Shown here piece by piece: positions 24,501-36,455 of a stretch of DNA of 64,000 nucleotides. Origin of the DNA: Amblyornis subalaris (lineage: Eukaryota > Chordata > Aves > Passeriformes > Ptilonorhynchidae); NCBI GenBank assembly GCA_018881555.1, contig JACAXG010000050.1, positions 558,001-622,000 of the forward strand, given 5' to 3'. The translations under genes and the position numbers were made by a program. Each line of letters starts with the position of its first letter. Within the stretch, counting starts at the first letter, position 1. A model generated the notes under the pieces. The model saw only the letters and a list, made by a program, of their open reading frames with translations. It was not told the origin of the DNA and searched no databases.

Positions 24501-27500
24501 TATTTATAACTGAACATTTAATGCAAACACCGAAACCAGATATAATGGCAGACTGAAAATCACTACATTTTATTCAAGATATAACTGAATATTTTAATGC
24601 TTTCAATACATCTTTTTTTTAGTATTATTCAAAATGTTGGTAACATTGGAATGGATTAAACAAATTGACTGTTTAGATATCATAGATTTGTATTATATAA
24701 TTTGCTAGAATATTTTATTTGATGAAAATCGTTTGTTTAGCATTTCTAACTGTTCTTTCTGCTTGAAACTGTAACCTCTCATATCTTCATTTACAGTGCC
24801 ACGTTTACTCTGTACTCATGTCTCTTGTATTAATCATTTTAGATTCAGGATACTTCTCTTACTTTGCATAACTATATTTCAGTGCACATCTATCAGATAT
24901 GCAAAATTAGTGAGGTTACCCTTCACACTAGTGTGCAGAGTACCTCAACTATACACAGGGATACTACAGAAAATATGAAACTTCAGGAGGAACAATGAGA
25001 AAGAAAATGGTTTCATTTTCTCACAGCTATGGTCTTTCTGGGATCTTCTTTAGTTTTGTAAAATGTGAACTCATATTTTTTGTTTTATTAAGCTGTCTTT
25101 CATGAGACTTATATGCTGCGGGACTCACTGAATCAAATGACCAGAAGAGAGGCTTTTTTGTTTTGGGACTTTGCTGTGGCAAATTTGCTTTATGCTTTAC
25201 ATACAAAAGAGTGAAGGGTGTCACTGTTTATTAAAAGAGGTGTTTGTGTGTTACTGCATGCTGGAGAAGTCCATGGTAAGGAGAGAAGCTAAGCCAGGAT
25301 GGGTTGTTTGGATATGTGTGGTGATGAGGGAGATGCTTCATCTGTTAAGTGAGAANTGGGATGCAGGAGCTGTCCCTCAGTTGGCTGCAGTGGCACAGCA
25401 GCCAAGCACCAAAGGACCAGAGTAAAATGCTTCTACATGCTTCCCAAAGCCTGCATGCCCAAAGGGAAGTCAAATGTTTCTTGAGTGCTCTTTTTCTTCA
25501 TCCCTGTGGGGAAAAGAAGCCAATGTGTCTATCTTTAATGGAAAAATGTATTGTGAGCTATATGTGAGAAAATATAAGGGATGGTTTTGACTCAAAACCA
25601 ACCACAGCAAAGTGAAGTTAATCAGTACAAAATCTTGTAATNCCATCCTTAGATCCAAAATTAAGGGAGAATTGAGGATCTATTAACTTTAGCTTTGTCC
25701 ATCTTTCTCTTTGGCAGATTGCAGACACCAACCATAACCATATAAGGGCTTAAAAATAAAAATAGGTTGGAAATGTCCAAAGCTTTTTTTTTTTTAACCT
25801 TCAACAAATAATCAGATCCTTGAAACATTTCTGTGATAACTAGGCATATGCATAAATTAATATTTGTGTATTCACACTTTTTTANCATTTTGTGGTTGTC
25901 CTTCAGTCAGAGTATATTCGGAGAGTTAATAGAACCTCCCTAATATCTTTCTCAAGCTATTTCAAAAGTGTTAGGATCCTTGCCAGTGTGCATATATTTT
26001 ACTGACCTTTCTTTAATTATCCTGGCATTTTCATTACAGCATTTGAAAATTGCCCTTAGTTTATTTGCTGAGTTGCCAATGCTTGTATTATGTTTGCCAC
26101 CTACAGAGAACTGCAGTAATACTTGCTGATGATATCACACATTATCCTTGGCTGTACTTTGGCTCAAAGAGTAGAGAGGGTGGGAGGGGGGGGTCTGTGT
26201 GTCTTTTCTCTAGCTTCAGTGTTCTGGGTTTTTTCTAAATAAAATCATTTCACTGAGATGCAGTGTCTCTTTCCACCCAGCGGTCCAGTTTAAAAGCTCG
26301 TCTTGTAGATTGTACATGTCTGTGGGGATTTTTCCTANTTTTACATTTTCTTCCCATTTTTAATNCAACATTATTTTCTATCTATTTGCATTTTGGTTTG
26401 TGTCACTATTTCATCAGATGTTGGTGTGTTAAACCATATTTTGCCATGATCTGGAGTTGATTTTTGCAACCTGCCCAATGGAGTTTATTAAGCAAAATCA
26501 CAGTAATTCAGGGGGATAACCAACCTGTGGTATTTAGCTCCTATTTATATAATTTTTTAAAAGTAGAATCAAGGAAATACTTTCTGCCGTGGAGTGACCC
26601 ACATTTTCTATCAATGTCCATCACGTATATACAGCAGGTGGAGAGTACTAATTGTCATTGACTAAGGACTTTCTAACACTTTTCAGGGTGTTTTGGAATA
26701 CCAGTTCCACCACTCTTTGTATTAACCTTATTTTTCTATCTCTCAATTTTATTTTTATTTTCATCAGCACCTTGGAGTTTTCCCAGTCAGGGAGGATCTT
26801 TTCTTTCATATGTAACCTTTTCTAAGTTTTAAGATATGAAACCTACTTATAATTTGAAATCAGAGGCATGGCACATATATTTAAGATGAGGAAAGTTAAT
26901 ATATTAATACTTTCATGGCACTAGTCGTACTTTGCACATCACCTGCTCATTCAAAACACTGCTTCTGATGATGCTAGTTACCTATTCCTTTCAAGTCTTA
27001 AAGAGCATACAAAAAGGCCACGCTTACTATGAAATTAGGGGCCTCAAAAAGATAGATTTTTGTATTTAAAAATTATTTTATAGGGGAAAAGTGAAGCATT
27101 TCACTATTGGCTATTGGAGGCAAACACAAGTGAATGAAAATTATCTTGGACACAGAGGTTTTTTTCTTTTTCTGTATTGCTTAGGATCTTTTGACGCTTA
27201 TGCATCTGGACCAATTTGTCTCAGCTGCTTTACAAAATACAGAACAAAANAAAATCTATCAAATATGAGAATTAACATTGAAACAAATTAATAGAAAAAG
27301 CAATAGTGATATGAGTTTGCAAAGATGTAATGTGACTTGCTTGTGTGCAAACTTTTAACAGGAACACTGGTAAATCTACAGCTAAAACTTGAATCTGGAT
27401 GGTTGGTTGTTTCAAGTGCTGATAACACTGGGAACATCCAGATAAGGTACTCAGGGTCAGAAAAGAATGAATACAACTGAGGCACCAAAGAACTAGTTTA

Positions 27501-30500
27501 CAAAAATTAAAGTCACAAATGTACTTTCTAAGAGGAAGATAAGATCTGCAACCTTCTGAGGGGTGTAAGCATAAAAAGAACTGATTAGAATACTCCAAAC
27601 GGATGTGCCTAGATGCAATGGGATAGGCAAAAGAGATTTGAATTTCACAGGAAAAGGAAGTTTTTTAGCTATGAGATCTTAAAACTCTTTAACTGTCTAC
27701 TTATGCAAATAATAGAAGCTGTATCATAAAAGTTTTAAATAAAAGTAGAGGATGTGAGAAGATTAATTTTATATAGCCAGAGGAGGAANGAAATGATTTT
27801 CTGATAATCTTATATCTCTGATTAGTTAACTCCTAAGTGACCAGAATATGGTTTTCCTTATGAGAGCTCATGACCTGTGTCTGGAGGTGCCAGAGCAGCC
27901 CTGAGTGTTTTGAAGAGTCAAATTAAAGGAGACTCAGATCTAAATCATGTAGGCATGAGAAGGATTCAGAACCCAGTTCCTCCTGTCCTTGAATCAGCAC
28001 CAGGACGCTGCAAAAGCAAGCACGATAGCTCTCACTTTGATTCACCTAATACAGCTTGGGTCTTCGTGTTGTTCAGGGAGAGATATAGGCACTTATTTAT
28101 CCGTTATAAATATGTTACTGGGTCTCCATAGCTGTTCGAAGTTAAAATCCAAGAGACCTCTGAGAGGGCGGTTGTAGGTATGTTGAAGGCTGGACAGAAA
28201 TTGAGGTTGAGAAAGGTGACTCACTGGCTAATAACCTCTTGTTCGTTATTGAGACTTAAAGCATTTTAATTTTCTTGAGTATGTTATGTTCCATCCTCAC
28301 TTACGCTGATACAAGCAAATGGAGAGTTGGACATTTTTCTGTTTTCCGAGGAAAAAAAAAAAAAGAAGTAATAATTACAGATGACATTGTTCCTTAGAAG
28401 TAGGCACTTACTCCTTGTATATTTAATATTGCACCTGAGGAAATACTCTTGTATTAACTCTCAGGACTTGTTCTTATTGGCAAAGCATGCCTTCCTACAT
28501 CATGTTAAGCTAGTGAGACAGCTTTTCCACTGTAGCAGATTTTTGAGTATTTTCAGGTCTTTGCATGAAAATTTATTCTGACAGCTCCATGTTTGGTCCA
28601 TCACATTTGCTATCTGTTCTTGAGTTGCTAAGCAGTTTTTTTGCATTTCCTCCCCCGTTTTTTAAAATGAAGACTTTTGATTCTTCAAGACTTCAGATTT
28701 TTAATGCTTTTTGACCACTTTTCACACTCTGAACATCTCTGAACTATGAAATATTAAACACGCANGGCAAAGTTTTGTACTTGACTGTTGTCTTCCTTAA
28801 CATTATGTCTGTACCTCAGCATAGCACCAAATCATACCAAATTGAAATGAGCNCTGCTATCATATATGAGTCTGATTTTAGATTTCTGGAGAATTGGGAA
28901 CTGATGCTACATGGTAAATACAGGCTTCTTTTTGTAGTTGTATACTATCAAAGTGAACAAAGAGTGAATATGGTNCACATATTAGCAGGAAAAAGGAAAA
29001 AAATATATGAGAAGTTAAATGAATGAAGCTTTTATCCAGTTGATATATGTTTCAGATGAGATTCTCTAAGATGAGAGATTCAGATGTTTTTCCTATAGTT
29101 GATACATTTTTAACACCTCTTTGCTATCAGAGTTTAGGGTGTTGTTTCTCCTTCATAACATGTAGAAGGGTCTTTCTCTTTTTGATAGACACTAATTTTT
29201 TATTAAATNCGTAGGAATTTCATACCTCTGAAGTCTTCTCTTCCATATCAAGTGTNAATTAAATTGGCAGATGGCTCAAAGTAAGAGGAGGACAGAAAAA
29301 GCATGTATATGTACACATACATGTGGTGTTATACTTAAGTCATGTCTGTCTAGGAAGCAAGGGTAGAAACTGCACTAAAAATACCCCAAGGAGTTCTTAA
29401 ATGCCTTTGTTTCTTGCAAATACAGCTCTGTCTTTAATGCATTTATTCTTCGTGTGTGCTAGAGAAAGGCATTGAAGAGACTAAGAAAAACAAGAAGAAT
29501 ACTTAACGACAAATCATTGTCATCTTGGTTCACTACTGAGGCCAAAGTACCTCGAGAAACTAGAGACAGCATCTAAATGATGCAGGCATTATTGTACCAT
29601 CACTGCATATATTAAAACGTTTAGCTCAGACATAACTAGAAAACAAGTACAGGGAGCTCAATTTTTATAAAATTATTTTCAATCTAAAANGACTGGTTTG
29701 CCCTATTAAGTGTAAAGTCCAGAAATTAGATGAATTATGGAAATTATGTGGTGCCTTTATTCGTCTAATCAATTAAAGCATTGTGTCACTCAGTCTTTGG
29801 TCTCAGAGCTCCACCCATTACTCAGTGTGGTGTAGCTGCAATGTAGAGCAGAGGTGCAGTTAGCCAGCTCCTTCAACTGGAAATTCAAGGGTCTTTATGC
29901 CCANCGATTCCTATTATTAGTTTTTCTCAACTATATCAAATATATTTGTCACCCATGTTCCTCATAGACCTTNTGTGCACACATCTCTGCCACAGTGCAG
30001 AGGAGGGTTGGTAGTGAGGTTTTTTTTGAAGTAAAATCTCCCATCGGCTTTCTCCAGTCACTCCTAAGACAAAAAAAAAAACAACAAAAATGATCTTAGG
30101 AATTAGGCAAATTTTCATCTCAATTTTAATCAAAGTGGGTTTTTTTCTTTTTGCAGACTTGCTCCCTCAATATAATGTCAGATTTCTACTGCAAAATTTC
30201 TGAGCTTGTATAATTAAGACAATAATTTCAGGTAAAGACAGCCTGATGTTTCACATAAAACTTGGCAGGTTTATGCAGAAGACGTGTGGGTATCTGCTAA
30301 CATGAAGACAGGTTGGTNGATACCAACACTGTTCCCAACAGTCTCTGAGAAATCCTGTGTTAGCTTAATCTACAATCTCCCAGAGATACAAGCAGCAGTA
30401 CCTCTGAACATAAGTTTTTTTCCAGGACACGTAATAAACCTGGAAAGGTTTATTTTTGATTACTTTACCTGGGTTTGANAAGAGGGATCATTAAGTCCCA

Positions 30501-30662
30501 CCTTAGAAAGTCTTTCTGTCCCACTGGTGCCCTATTTCTCATGTGGCTGAAGTTTCTTACAGTGCAGGGGTGCAGGATACACACTGGTCAAGAGCACCTG
30601 AGGACTGGTAGGGTGTGAGTTTCAGCTTTGAAACTGTACAGATTTCAGATCTCAAACTAACA
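21504..30662. other. AT-rich non-coding DNA with simple repeats
   Basis: No gene was recognised in this long interval. It contains an AAACC/AAAC-rich tract (about 22724-22771), a T14 run (23629-23642), an imperfect 24-bp tandem duplication (23947-23994) and an A13 run (28352-28364). Frames such as 22542-22981, 23600-23886, 25171-25567, 26050-26238, 27272-27598 and 27877-28177 overlap each other on both strands and show no domain. The apparent hydrophobic or basic character of some simply follows T-rich or A-rich DNA. No CR1 or LTR was recognised before 30663. The whole may be intronic or intergenic. Confidence 0.6.
23947..23994. repeat. 24-bp tandem duplication
   Basis: TTAAAAATATTGAAAA occurs at 23947-23962 and again at 23971-23986, a period of 24 bp. 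The bases after each copy are similar but not identical. It is a small local duplication in AT-rich DNA. Confidence 0.75.
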
Positions 30663-31135
30663 ATCATTGAATCATAGAATCATAGAATGGTCTGAGTTGG
30701 AAGGGACCTTAAAGATAATCTAGTTCCAACCCCCCTGCTGTGGACGGGAACATCCACTAGACCAGGTTTTTCAGAGCTCCATCCAACCTGGACTTGAACA
30801 CTTCCAAGCATGGGACATCTACACCTTCTCTGNGCAATCTCTTCCAGTGCCTCACCATCCTCACAATAAAGAATTTCTTCATAATATCTAATCTAAACCT
30901 ACCCTCTTTCAGTTTGAAGCCATTCTCTCTTGTCCTGTCCCTACATGCCCTTGTACATAGTCTCTCTCCATCTTCCTTGCAGGCTCCCTTCTGTTACTGG
31001 AACACTGCAATTAGGTCACCCCGAAGTCTTCTCTTTTCCAGGCTGAACAATTCCAGCTCTCTCAGACTTTCCTCATGGGAGAAGTGGCCCATGTTTCATG
31101 CCTACCTCCTTTTTCATCCCCCTCCTCTTCTTTGG
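30663..31135 (-). mobile_element. CR1 LINE, 5'-truncated, with 3' end
   Basis: The plus strand starts with GAATCATAGAATCATAGAAT (30668-30687), the reverse complement of the ATTCTATG repeats that end avian CR1. It then gives the CR1 3' untranslated region: a GGTCTGAGTTGGAAGGGACC word, CACTAGACCAGG, and later AATTTCTTC and CTTGTCCTGTCCCTA. The element therefore lies on the minus strand with its 3' end at about 30663. Matching becomes weak after the CCTCATGGGAGAAGTG word near 31074-31089 and the 5' truncation is placed at about 31100-31135. CR1 lacks target-site duplications and none is expected. The plus-strand frame of 156 codons at 30794-31264 is an antisense shadow. Confidence 0.93.
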
Positions 31136-32407
31136 AAATTCAAGCTCTCAAACAGGGAGACATCAAAGGTTCTAATAGTCCTGTCTTGTTTTCTCAGAGG
31201 AACTGGTGGACAAATGTTACTTCTGGAAAACTCTGATATTTTGATATTTGGCTTCCAGACATAAAAATCAAAACTTGTGTTTTATTATTTTATAGCTTGG
31301 AATTAATGTGGNTGTACTGTAACAGAATTTTAATGAACAATAAAATATATAGAATGTATAGAAATAAAGTATAGGTATGACATACACATTTTATCACATA
31401 CATTATTTCAGCTGAATGCAAGTTTGATCAAAATGAAATACTGTATATTGTAACCAAATTGTTTTGAAATGTTCCCAAAGATGTAATCACAGCTTTATGT
31501 CCCAGCAAAATATTTCAAGTCTGACATAACAATTTCTAATGAAAAAATCTTCCATCAATTATTTTTTCTCAAACAGTCTCTGTCTATTAAACATTGTCTC
31601 TTGCAGGGAGAACATGACATTTGTTTCACATAATTCATACTGATTTCCAGGAGATGCAATACCAAGAGATAACTTCAATTAATGTATGATGCCTCCACTG
31701 TGATCTGNATAATGTAATGTTGCCCCTGTCACTGCGATGCCTTGCAGTAATTGTACCTGAAAAAAAATAGCAAGGCAGGAGCTCTTTAGCTGATACAAAA
31801 GGAACATGATGGTTAAAAGTTCTCTGAAAAGGAGTGGCCGTTTTTCTCTTTTTCACCAAACCCAAGCTTCAGACCATCAACCATATTTCTCATTTGAGGC
31901 TTTTACTTGTGCTGAGAATTGAATGAAAATGGGNGGTGCAGGGCTTATCTGTGATAAAATTTCAGCTTTGAATATCAATTTTTTGGACTCATGCATGTGG
32001 TTTTGTATGCACAGCAGTAGTCTTTATTGGCTGTATTTTATATAGATATAAGTTGATGCACTGAAGGGGAATGGGAAAGGTGAAGGGTAGGGTTCCCCAA
32101 CAGACTTTTTGCTATTTCTCTTGCCAATTTCTGGCAAAGTCTAGCGGGTATTTTTGNGAGGAGCTGTTCTGCATGATGCAGAGTGCTGGCCCTGACTCTA
32201 TGGAGCAAACCAGACACAGCAAACCACTTTTATAGCTGGCAGGTTTGATGGCAAGCCTTAGCTGTTTTTAGACGGAGTGGGAAAATGGCAGCATCTCCTG
32301 CAGAAATGAAGAAGCATCACAAACATGTGACCTTGGCAGCATCAAAGTTCACTTGTGATCTGGATCCAAGTCAAAGTCCTCCACCTGAGTAATTCTGGGT
32401 AAAGAGA
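31136..32407. other. Non-coding DNA between CR1 and solo LTR
   Basis: I see no gene. The minus-strand frame 31635-31865 (76 codons) contains an acceptor-like T-tract plus CAG at about 31758, but no convincing donor follows and no domain is recognisable. The segment 32090-32400 is somewhat less AT-rich than the flanks. No mobile element was recognised. Confidence 0.55.
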
Positions 32408-32514
32408 TGTCATGGTTAGAGCCTGAGGGAAGGCCCCAGACTCTCATGATGATAATCTTCAGAGGATATGAGATGGCAAAAACAAGGCTGCAAGCTTGAG
32501 AAATGATTAAATAG

Positions 32515-32520
32515 TTTATT
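32515..32520 (-). terminator. LTR polyadenylation signal AATAAA
   Basis: The minus strand reads AATAAA inside the solo LTR, about 110 bases upstream of its 3' end. The position fits the R/U5 boundary of an LTR. It would have ended viral transcripts and could still end a minus-strand transcript crossing the LTR. Confidence 0.5.
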
Positions 32521-33289
32521 CACTACTACTACTAAGAATAGAAAGAATAATAGTAATAAAAATTTTAAGGCATAATGTACAAATATCATTCTCCTCCCAA
32601 TACATCCCAGTCTGTCTCACTGATCACACAAAGGACATAGCACATGGGATTCTGATCTTTGATTAAGAGTTCTTATTGCCAATTTGTGGGATAAAGAGTT
32701 CTTTCTGTTATGCAGTGGGATTCATCCNATGGAAGATAACTCCCTATAGAGTGTCTTCAGTGTGGTTCGAAACCTTTAGGAAAACACCACAGCCCGCCCA
32801 GATTTTGCAGTGGTGAATCCTCTCTCCCACAAATCAATCGGCAGTTTGTGNGTCACAAGAAAAGTCTGATGGGGTTAAGCTTTTAAGGACAAGTCATTCC
32901 AGCTTAAAGGTAGCAGTAGTACAGTCTCTCGCTCTCTCTCTCTCTCACTCATAATCTCCAAAGGCTGCAACTTCATCTGCTCACAACATAAGGTGTTCTT
33001 ATTCTCAGGCTGTGAATTCGAAATCCCCCTCCATGCTTCTATTTTGTGAATTACAGAGAAAATTAGTTTGGCTCCATTTCAGATCACCCATAGCTTACAG
33101 AGAGGAGGGGTCAGTCCCAGTGATAAGATGTCTCTCCTCTGGTATTTCCTGTTTCTCTTCCGTTAGGCTGCTGGTCGCCATATTTAGCCTCTTCACNTGA
33201 CTTGCTTCCCTTTCTCTCTGGCTTGGAAGAGAGGTTGATATTTGCAGAAAACGCCTACAGAAGTCCTGGCGTGTTTTCGCATCGTGCTT

Positions 33290-33600
33290 ACTTGCCAGGG
33301 CCTCCGCGGCAGCCGCTCCTCTCTCTCGTTCAGCCACGNGTTGTAGCTGCACCATGCCGAAGGAGAAGAGAGGGGCTGCTTCCCGCTGCGGCCGCCTCTG
33401 CCGCTCTGCCACGGCTGCGCTGGCTTCGTTCATACCACTATCGAGTCCAAGGGCAGCTCTCCCGCTCACTCTCTCTCTCTCTTTCTCTCTCTGTCTCTCA
33501 GCGGTCGTGGCTTGAATCCCACCAGGCTAGGGGGATGGGCCGATGGGGGCGGGGGGTGGCCACAGCCCGGCCAAAGCCACCCCTGCGGCCATAGAAGCCG
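33290..33600 (-). promoter_or_regulatory. CpG-rich U3 segment of the solo LTR
   Basis: This is the only clearly CpG-dense stretch in the window, with CCGCGGCAGCCGC-type sequence and many CG dinucleotides. It lies in the 5' (U3) half of the minus-strand LTR. Nearby are an octamer motif ATGCAAAT (33640-33647), a TTCCTTCCGGGAA block (33624-33636) that could bind ETS- or STAT-type factors, and YY1-like words (CCATCTT reversed at 33602-33608; a GCCATATTT word near 33177). These are sequence matches only. LTR promoters often use such sites, so promoter or enhancer activity is an inference. Confidence 0.4.
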
Positions 33601-33751
33601 AAAGATGGACGCACTTCTCCCGTTCCTTCCGGGAAAAATATGCAAATTTTCGCTAGGTGGAAACCATCCAATTATAGCTTGTTAAACCTGTGACGAGAGG
33701 GGATTCAGGGCTTCTTTCTTCCACTGCTAGTTTTGATACCAAACCATCACA

Positions 33752-35690
33752 GTGGGAAAATAATTTGCAGCTCTTTTTTTCAGAAAGAGGCACTCTTTAA
33801 AAGAAATCTCAGCATTTATAAAAGAGCAGTCCCGGAGGCTATTTGCTATTCAACTAAAAGATTTCTTTTTCTCAACTGTTTCTCTTTACTATCTTATAAC
33901 TAAGTGTCAGTGTTTGCAACATTTTTTGCATTTCTGTGATCACTGTCATCAAAAGATCCTGAAAAGCATCCCACTCCATCGGTTGCATTTCCCCCTTTTT
34001 TCTCTGAATTCCTTTCACATAAACTTACACAAAACTGCTGTGTGACTGGTCTGTCCTGGTCTTGTGTGCTTGATGCTGCATTGAGACAGGATGATAGAGC
34101 TCATGGCTCATGTCTCCAGAGTGCAGCCAAAGGTATCTTTAATCTTTTTGGTATTTCTGTCATTTTTAGTTTGATTTAGGGTTTTTTGTTGTTNTTTNGG
34201 GTTTTTTTGTTTGTTTTTTAGTTTACTGTCCTTGTCAACCTTGAGTGGAAATTGCCCAGTATCTCATATGGTTAAATACCCTNAAAAGGATTTACAGCTT
34301 CAAATGAAGTGTAACCTCTTTCCTTGTGGCTGTGAATTAACTGAGTTCCAAGCTATTAAGGTTTCAAAACATTTTTAAAATATGAGATGATAATACTTCA
34401 AGCATCATAAGACCTTTCTCATTTCTCTAGATGGTGACATTTTACAAATTGTCGGATTCATCTTTGTTTACTAGCAGAGAATAAAGTCCTAGCTGCTTTA
34501 ACTCTTCAGTTTAATAGCCCTTTCATATGTCTGAAATTATGGAAATTAATGAAAAGGGTTTGAGAAAGGAAAGGTTCAGAACATACTTTTCAATAGTTAT
34601 TTAATTGGTTGTCTCACAGGGAAAATAGTCAGCCAGTCAAGTGACATAAGTAGAAGAAATATCCAGGTATCTTTGTGCTTCTATCCTACCCCTATATGTT
34701 TTCCTATGAATTCATACACTTTAAGCCATGTTTTCTTTTACAAGCTGCAGTATTCTACATGCAAAATAGGATGAAACATGCGGCTTATGGTCCTTCTTGT
34801 ACTTAGCAAGAGAAACAGCTACAGGGAATATTAAATGTTAAATGTTTAAATATTTAAATTAAATATTAAATATTAAATGCAATACTGTATTCCTTCCAGC
34901 ATTTTATCCTAGGCTATTGAAGAGAACCACTGCGTGTCATTAAACAGTGGATGTGCTCCACCCCAGAAACACGCTTCATTTCACTGAACAAAAATTCAGG
35001 ATAGCAGAGACCATGTCAGGATGAGGGCACATGGCTGAGCCAGCATCTGTGCTATGCGTGGAGAATGTTCCCCCATATGCTCACATGCNGTGGACATGGC
35101 TGCATGTACAAGCATTGTCAGACAAAAATTTNACTGAATATGAACTCCTTTTCCCATTGTAGTCACAGGACTTTGTGACTCTTTGTGACTCTTTGTGAAC
35201 CAAAGTCCTATTTTTATTCTCCTGCATTGCTTTATTATTTGTAAACAGAACAATAATTTTAGTTGATGGCCTAGTTGTTTTGTTGGTTTTTTTTTTGCTT
35301 TCAACTCCAAGACATTTANTGCATCTTTTAATCTTAAAAGAGCACATCACTTAACAGATTCATGGTATGCAGTTGATGCTTCTTCACTCTGAATAAGTTA
35401 TGACTCTTTTAACTAAGAGTATAAATCTAGTGAAATGCATATTGAGAGACTCAAGTGAAATGTACTGTGCAAAAAGAGTAGCAACGTATTAAATCAAGTC
35501 GCATTTTCCATCTGTCTTGGGATGTATAATGGAGAGAAGATTTAAACATATTTTGACCTTTTTATGGTTATATTCAAATACTACTGTAACTCCCTTTACA
35601 TGTTTTTTGTAACATTGTACTATGCATTTTCCTCTTTAGGGGAGGGGGAACNAGTTACCTGTTCATGGGCAGAAATCCTTAGCTGGTCCT
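33752..35690. other. Non-coding DNA with simple repeats
   Basis: No gene is supported. A T/G-rich low-complexity tract with two ambiguous bases lies at about 34184-34222. An AAATATT-type repeat lies at about 34828-34878. A short tandem repeat is at 35168-35208. The minus-strand frames 34996-35350 each contain ambiguous bases and no domain. Confidence 0.6.
35168..35208. repeat. 10-bp tandem repeat flanked by inverted arms
   Basis: The unit TTTGTGACTC is repeated with a third partial copy between about 35172 and 35199. The block is bracketed by GGACTTTG (35168-35175) and its reverse complement CAAAGTCC (35201-35208), so a transcript could fold. Probably a slippage product. Confidence 0.7.
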
Positions 35691-35775
35691 TAGTGGTAGT
35701 GCTGGGTTGGCAGTTGGACTTTATGATCTTAAAGGTCTCTTCCAGCCTTGATGTTTCTATGATTCTATGATTCTA
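35691..35775 (+). mobile_element. CR1 LINE 3'-end fragment
   Basis: About 85 bp of the extreme CR1 3' end on the plus strand: GGTAGTGCTGGGTTGGCAGT, then TTGGACTTTATGATCTTAAA, AGGTCTCTTCCAGCC and finally TCTATGATTCTATGATTCTA. It is a severely 5'-truncated insertion, which is usual for CR1. Confidence 0.93.
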
Positions 35776-35937
35776 AGTCATGCTCCTTAGACTCCAGTAT
35801 GACTCCACTCCCAAGGTGAGTCGACCTTGTTGTCCTCATATGTCATCTCTGCTGCTGCNGTGTTCTGTGGTTCCTCCTCCTCGAAGACAGGAGGCCATAA
35901 CTACATAAACTATTCCAGACCATTTGTGCTAAAACTG
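35776..35937. other. Spacer between two CR1 copies
   Basis: About 160 bp separate the 3' end of the plus-strand CR1 from the 3' end of the minus-strand CR1. No repeat or gene was recognised in it. Confidence 0.6.
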
Positions 35938-36455
35938 TAGAATCACAGACTACTTGGGGTTGGAAAACACCTTTAAGATTGAGTCTAATAANAAACTTGA
36001 CACTGCCAAGTCCNTCACTAAATCATGTTNCTGAGTGCTACATCTACATATCTTTTAAATACCTCCAGGGATGGGGACTCAACCACTTCTCTGGGCAGCC
36101 TGTGCCAGTGTTTAATAGCCATTCACATGAAAAAATTTTTCCTAATTTCCAATGTAAACCTGCCCTGGTGCAACTTGAGGTCATTTCTCCTTGTCCTATT
36201 ACTTGTTGCCAATGAGAAGAGGCCAACCCTTACCTAGATACGACCTCCTTTAGGGTAGTTGTAGAGAGTGATAAGGTCCTCCCTGAAACTCCCTTTCTCC
36301 AGGCTAAACAACACCAGCTCCCTCAGCCGCTCCTCATAGGACTTGAGCTCCAGTTCCATTGCCNTTCTCTGGACACACTCCAGCACCTTGGTGTCTTTCT
36401 TGTAGTGAGGAGCCCAGAACCAGATACAGGACTCAAGGTGTGGCCTCACCAGAGA
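35938..36455 (-). mobile_element. CR1 LINE, 5'-truncated, with 3' end
   Basis: The plus strand begins TAGAATCACAGACTACTTGG, the reverse complement of a CR1 3' end whose octamer repeats have decayed to one unit. It continues through well-known CR1 words such as CTCTGGGCAGCCTGTGCCAG (36089-36108), TCCTTGTCCTATTACTTG and CTCCCTTTCTCCAGGCTAAA. About 520 bp of the element remain. The part above about 36237 still encodes the end of reverse transcriptase. The insertion faces the CR1 at 35691-35775 tail to tail. Confidence 0.95.
36237..36455 (-). pseudogene. C-terminal end of CR1 reverse transcriptase (ORF2)
   Basis: The minus-strand frame is open for about 73 codons and carries typical CR1 ORF2 words in order: [27 protein letters not shown] and DLITLYNY, ending with a stop near 36234. 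It holds one ambiguous codon. Only the thumb/C-terminal region of the polymerase is left; the endonuclease and the catalytic part of RT are missing, so it cannot move on its own. Confidence 0.9.

Larger units (their letters stand above)
32408..33751 (-). mobile_element. Solo endogenous retrovirus LTR, about 1.34 kb
   Basis: Read on the minus strand the element starts TGTGATGGTTTGG (at 33751) and ends CTAACCATGACA (at 32408). This is a TG...CA LTR with a short imperfect terminal inversion. AATAAA on the minus strand (32515-32520 reversed) lies about 110 bases before the 3' end, as expected for the R region. Just beside it is a TAG-repeat stretch (about 32522-32534). The U3 half is GC- and CpG-rich (33290-33600) with CT microsatellites at 32925-32950 and 33468-33499. 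There is no gag, pol or env beside it, so it is a solo LTR left by LTR-LTR recombination. The flanking bases show no clear target-site duplication, which suggests age or a slightly misplaced edge. The family name is uncertain; it differs from the LTR at 41626. Frames inside it (33095-33469 minus, 33202-33594 plus) are by-products of its GC-rich sequence. Confidence 0.75.

Noticed and set aside
30794..31264. 156-codon plus-strand open frame, among the longest in the window
   Set aside because: It is antisense to the 3' part of a CR1 element and is open only because of that sequence's composition.
31635..31865. Minus-strand exon candidate with a strong T-tract plus CAG near 31758
   Set aside because: No convincing donor follows, the frame does not stay open in a way that suggests an exon, and no protein family is recognisable.
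33095..33594. 124- and 130-codon frames on opposite strands
   Set aside because: Both lie in the GC-rich U3 of the solo LTR, where stops are rare; neither shows a domain and they overlap each other.
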